Shown one piece after another: positions 63,891 to 64,000 of a stretch of 64,000 bases of DNA (position 1 is its first letter; each line of letters opens with the position of its first letter). The position numbers were made by a program, and so were the translations under genes. Origin of the DNA: an uncultured Lentisphaerota bacterium (GTDB lineage: Bacteria > Verrucomicrobiota > Kiritimatiellia > CAIQIC01); contig CAISWQ010000091.1 of assembly GCA_903889245.1 (NCBI GenBank), forward strand, positions 37,986 to 101,985, written 5' to 3'. The notes beneath the pieces were generated by a model. The model saw only the letters and a list, made by a program, of their open reading frames with translations. It had not been told where the DNA came from and ran no database searches.

Positions 63891-64000
63891 CATTGAGCGC
63901 GAACCGGATCGAGGTTCAAGCCGCCCAAGTGAAAGAGGATGTCTGCTTTGAGTCTCTCGCGATTCCGATAGCCGCACGCTTTCTGCACCAGCAGTTGAAT
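63890..64000 (-). CDS. Transposase C-terminus, partial
   Basis: On the minus strand 36 codons enter from the right edge and end with TGA at 63890: IQLLVQKACGYRNRERLKADI, then LFHLGGLNLDPVRAQ. The GYRNxExxKxxxLFxxGGL pattern is that of the C-terminus of DDE transposases, most like the ISL3 group. The N-terminal part lies outside the window. Confidence 0.75.
   Translation of the reverse strand: MQLLVQKACGYRNRERLKADILFHLGGLNLDPVRAQ

Overview
This is a 64 kb, GC-rich bacterial window with about 41 protein-coding genes, two of them cut by the window ends. No rRNA, tRNA or CRISPR array was recognised. The gene content suggests the PVC superphylum, most likely a Kiritimatiellae- or Verrucomicrobia-like lineage. 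The pointers are a Tat-exported sulfatase, a DUF1080 hydrolase, secreted glycosidases, a PEP-CTERM autotransporter-repeat protein, GxxFTLIE prepilins, a FAD oxidoreductase with a discoidin insert, and two very large hybrid histidine kinases. The assignment rests on gene content only.

Layout. 0-9.3 kb: a partial patatin-like lipase, uppP, a secreted double-FAD oxidoreductase and a PEP-CTERM beta-repeat surface protein. 9.5-17.4 kb: two paralogous hybrid sensor kinases and a prepilin-like protein. 17.4-22.9 kb: an SDR dehydrogenase, a secreted DUF4412-like protein, a membrane protein, a response regulator/diguanylate cyclase and a CoA-acylating aldehyde dehydrogenase. 22.9-29.3 kb: a nitrogen locus with an NrpR-type regulator divergent from gdhA, then a truncated PEP-synthase-like protein, a glutamate-dehydrogenase homologue that has lost its active-site lysines, and a two-domain winged-helix regulator marked by three perfect palindromes. 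29.7-37.7 kb: carB, a PurF homologue without the N-terminal cysteine, a PEP/pyruvate-binding protein and a pilin. 37.9-41.9 kb: two secreted glycosidase-type proteins. 42.1-51.3 kb: a restriction-modification region holding a helicase-type system with RhuM and a PstI/BsuBI-type system, separated by a DUF1080 gene. 51.5-64 kb: sulfatase, MarC, a PAS-only protein, dus, small secreted proteins, pgk, gap, an M16 peptidase, and a PASTA protein whose 3' end runs into a transposable element.

The strongest unexplained signal is an intergenic repeat. Thirty copies of an 18-20 bp palindrome (consensus about TTTCCAAGGCTTGGAAA) lie in 11 arrays. Copies always occur in pairs or fours and are spaced 31 or 32 bp apart in all 18 intervals inside arrays (one 53 bp gap separates two pairs). 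Most arrays sit within about 20 bp of a stop codon. The spacing equals three helical turns, which suggests a phased site for a DNA- or RNA-binding system rather than random REP debris.

A second candidate is the gdhA neighbourhood. Two genes after gdhA resemble enzymes that have lost catalytic residues (a partial ATP-grasp protein and a GDH pseudoenzyme), which would fit regulatory partners of nitrogen metabolism. A third is the winged-helix gene whose start, middle and end each carry the same perfect palindrome.
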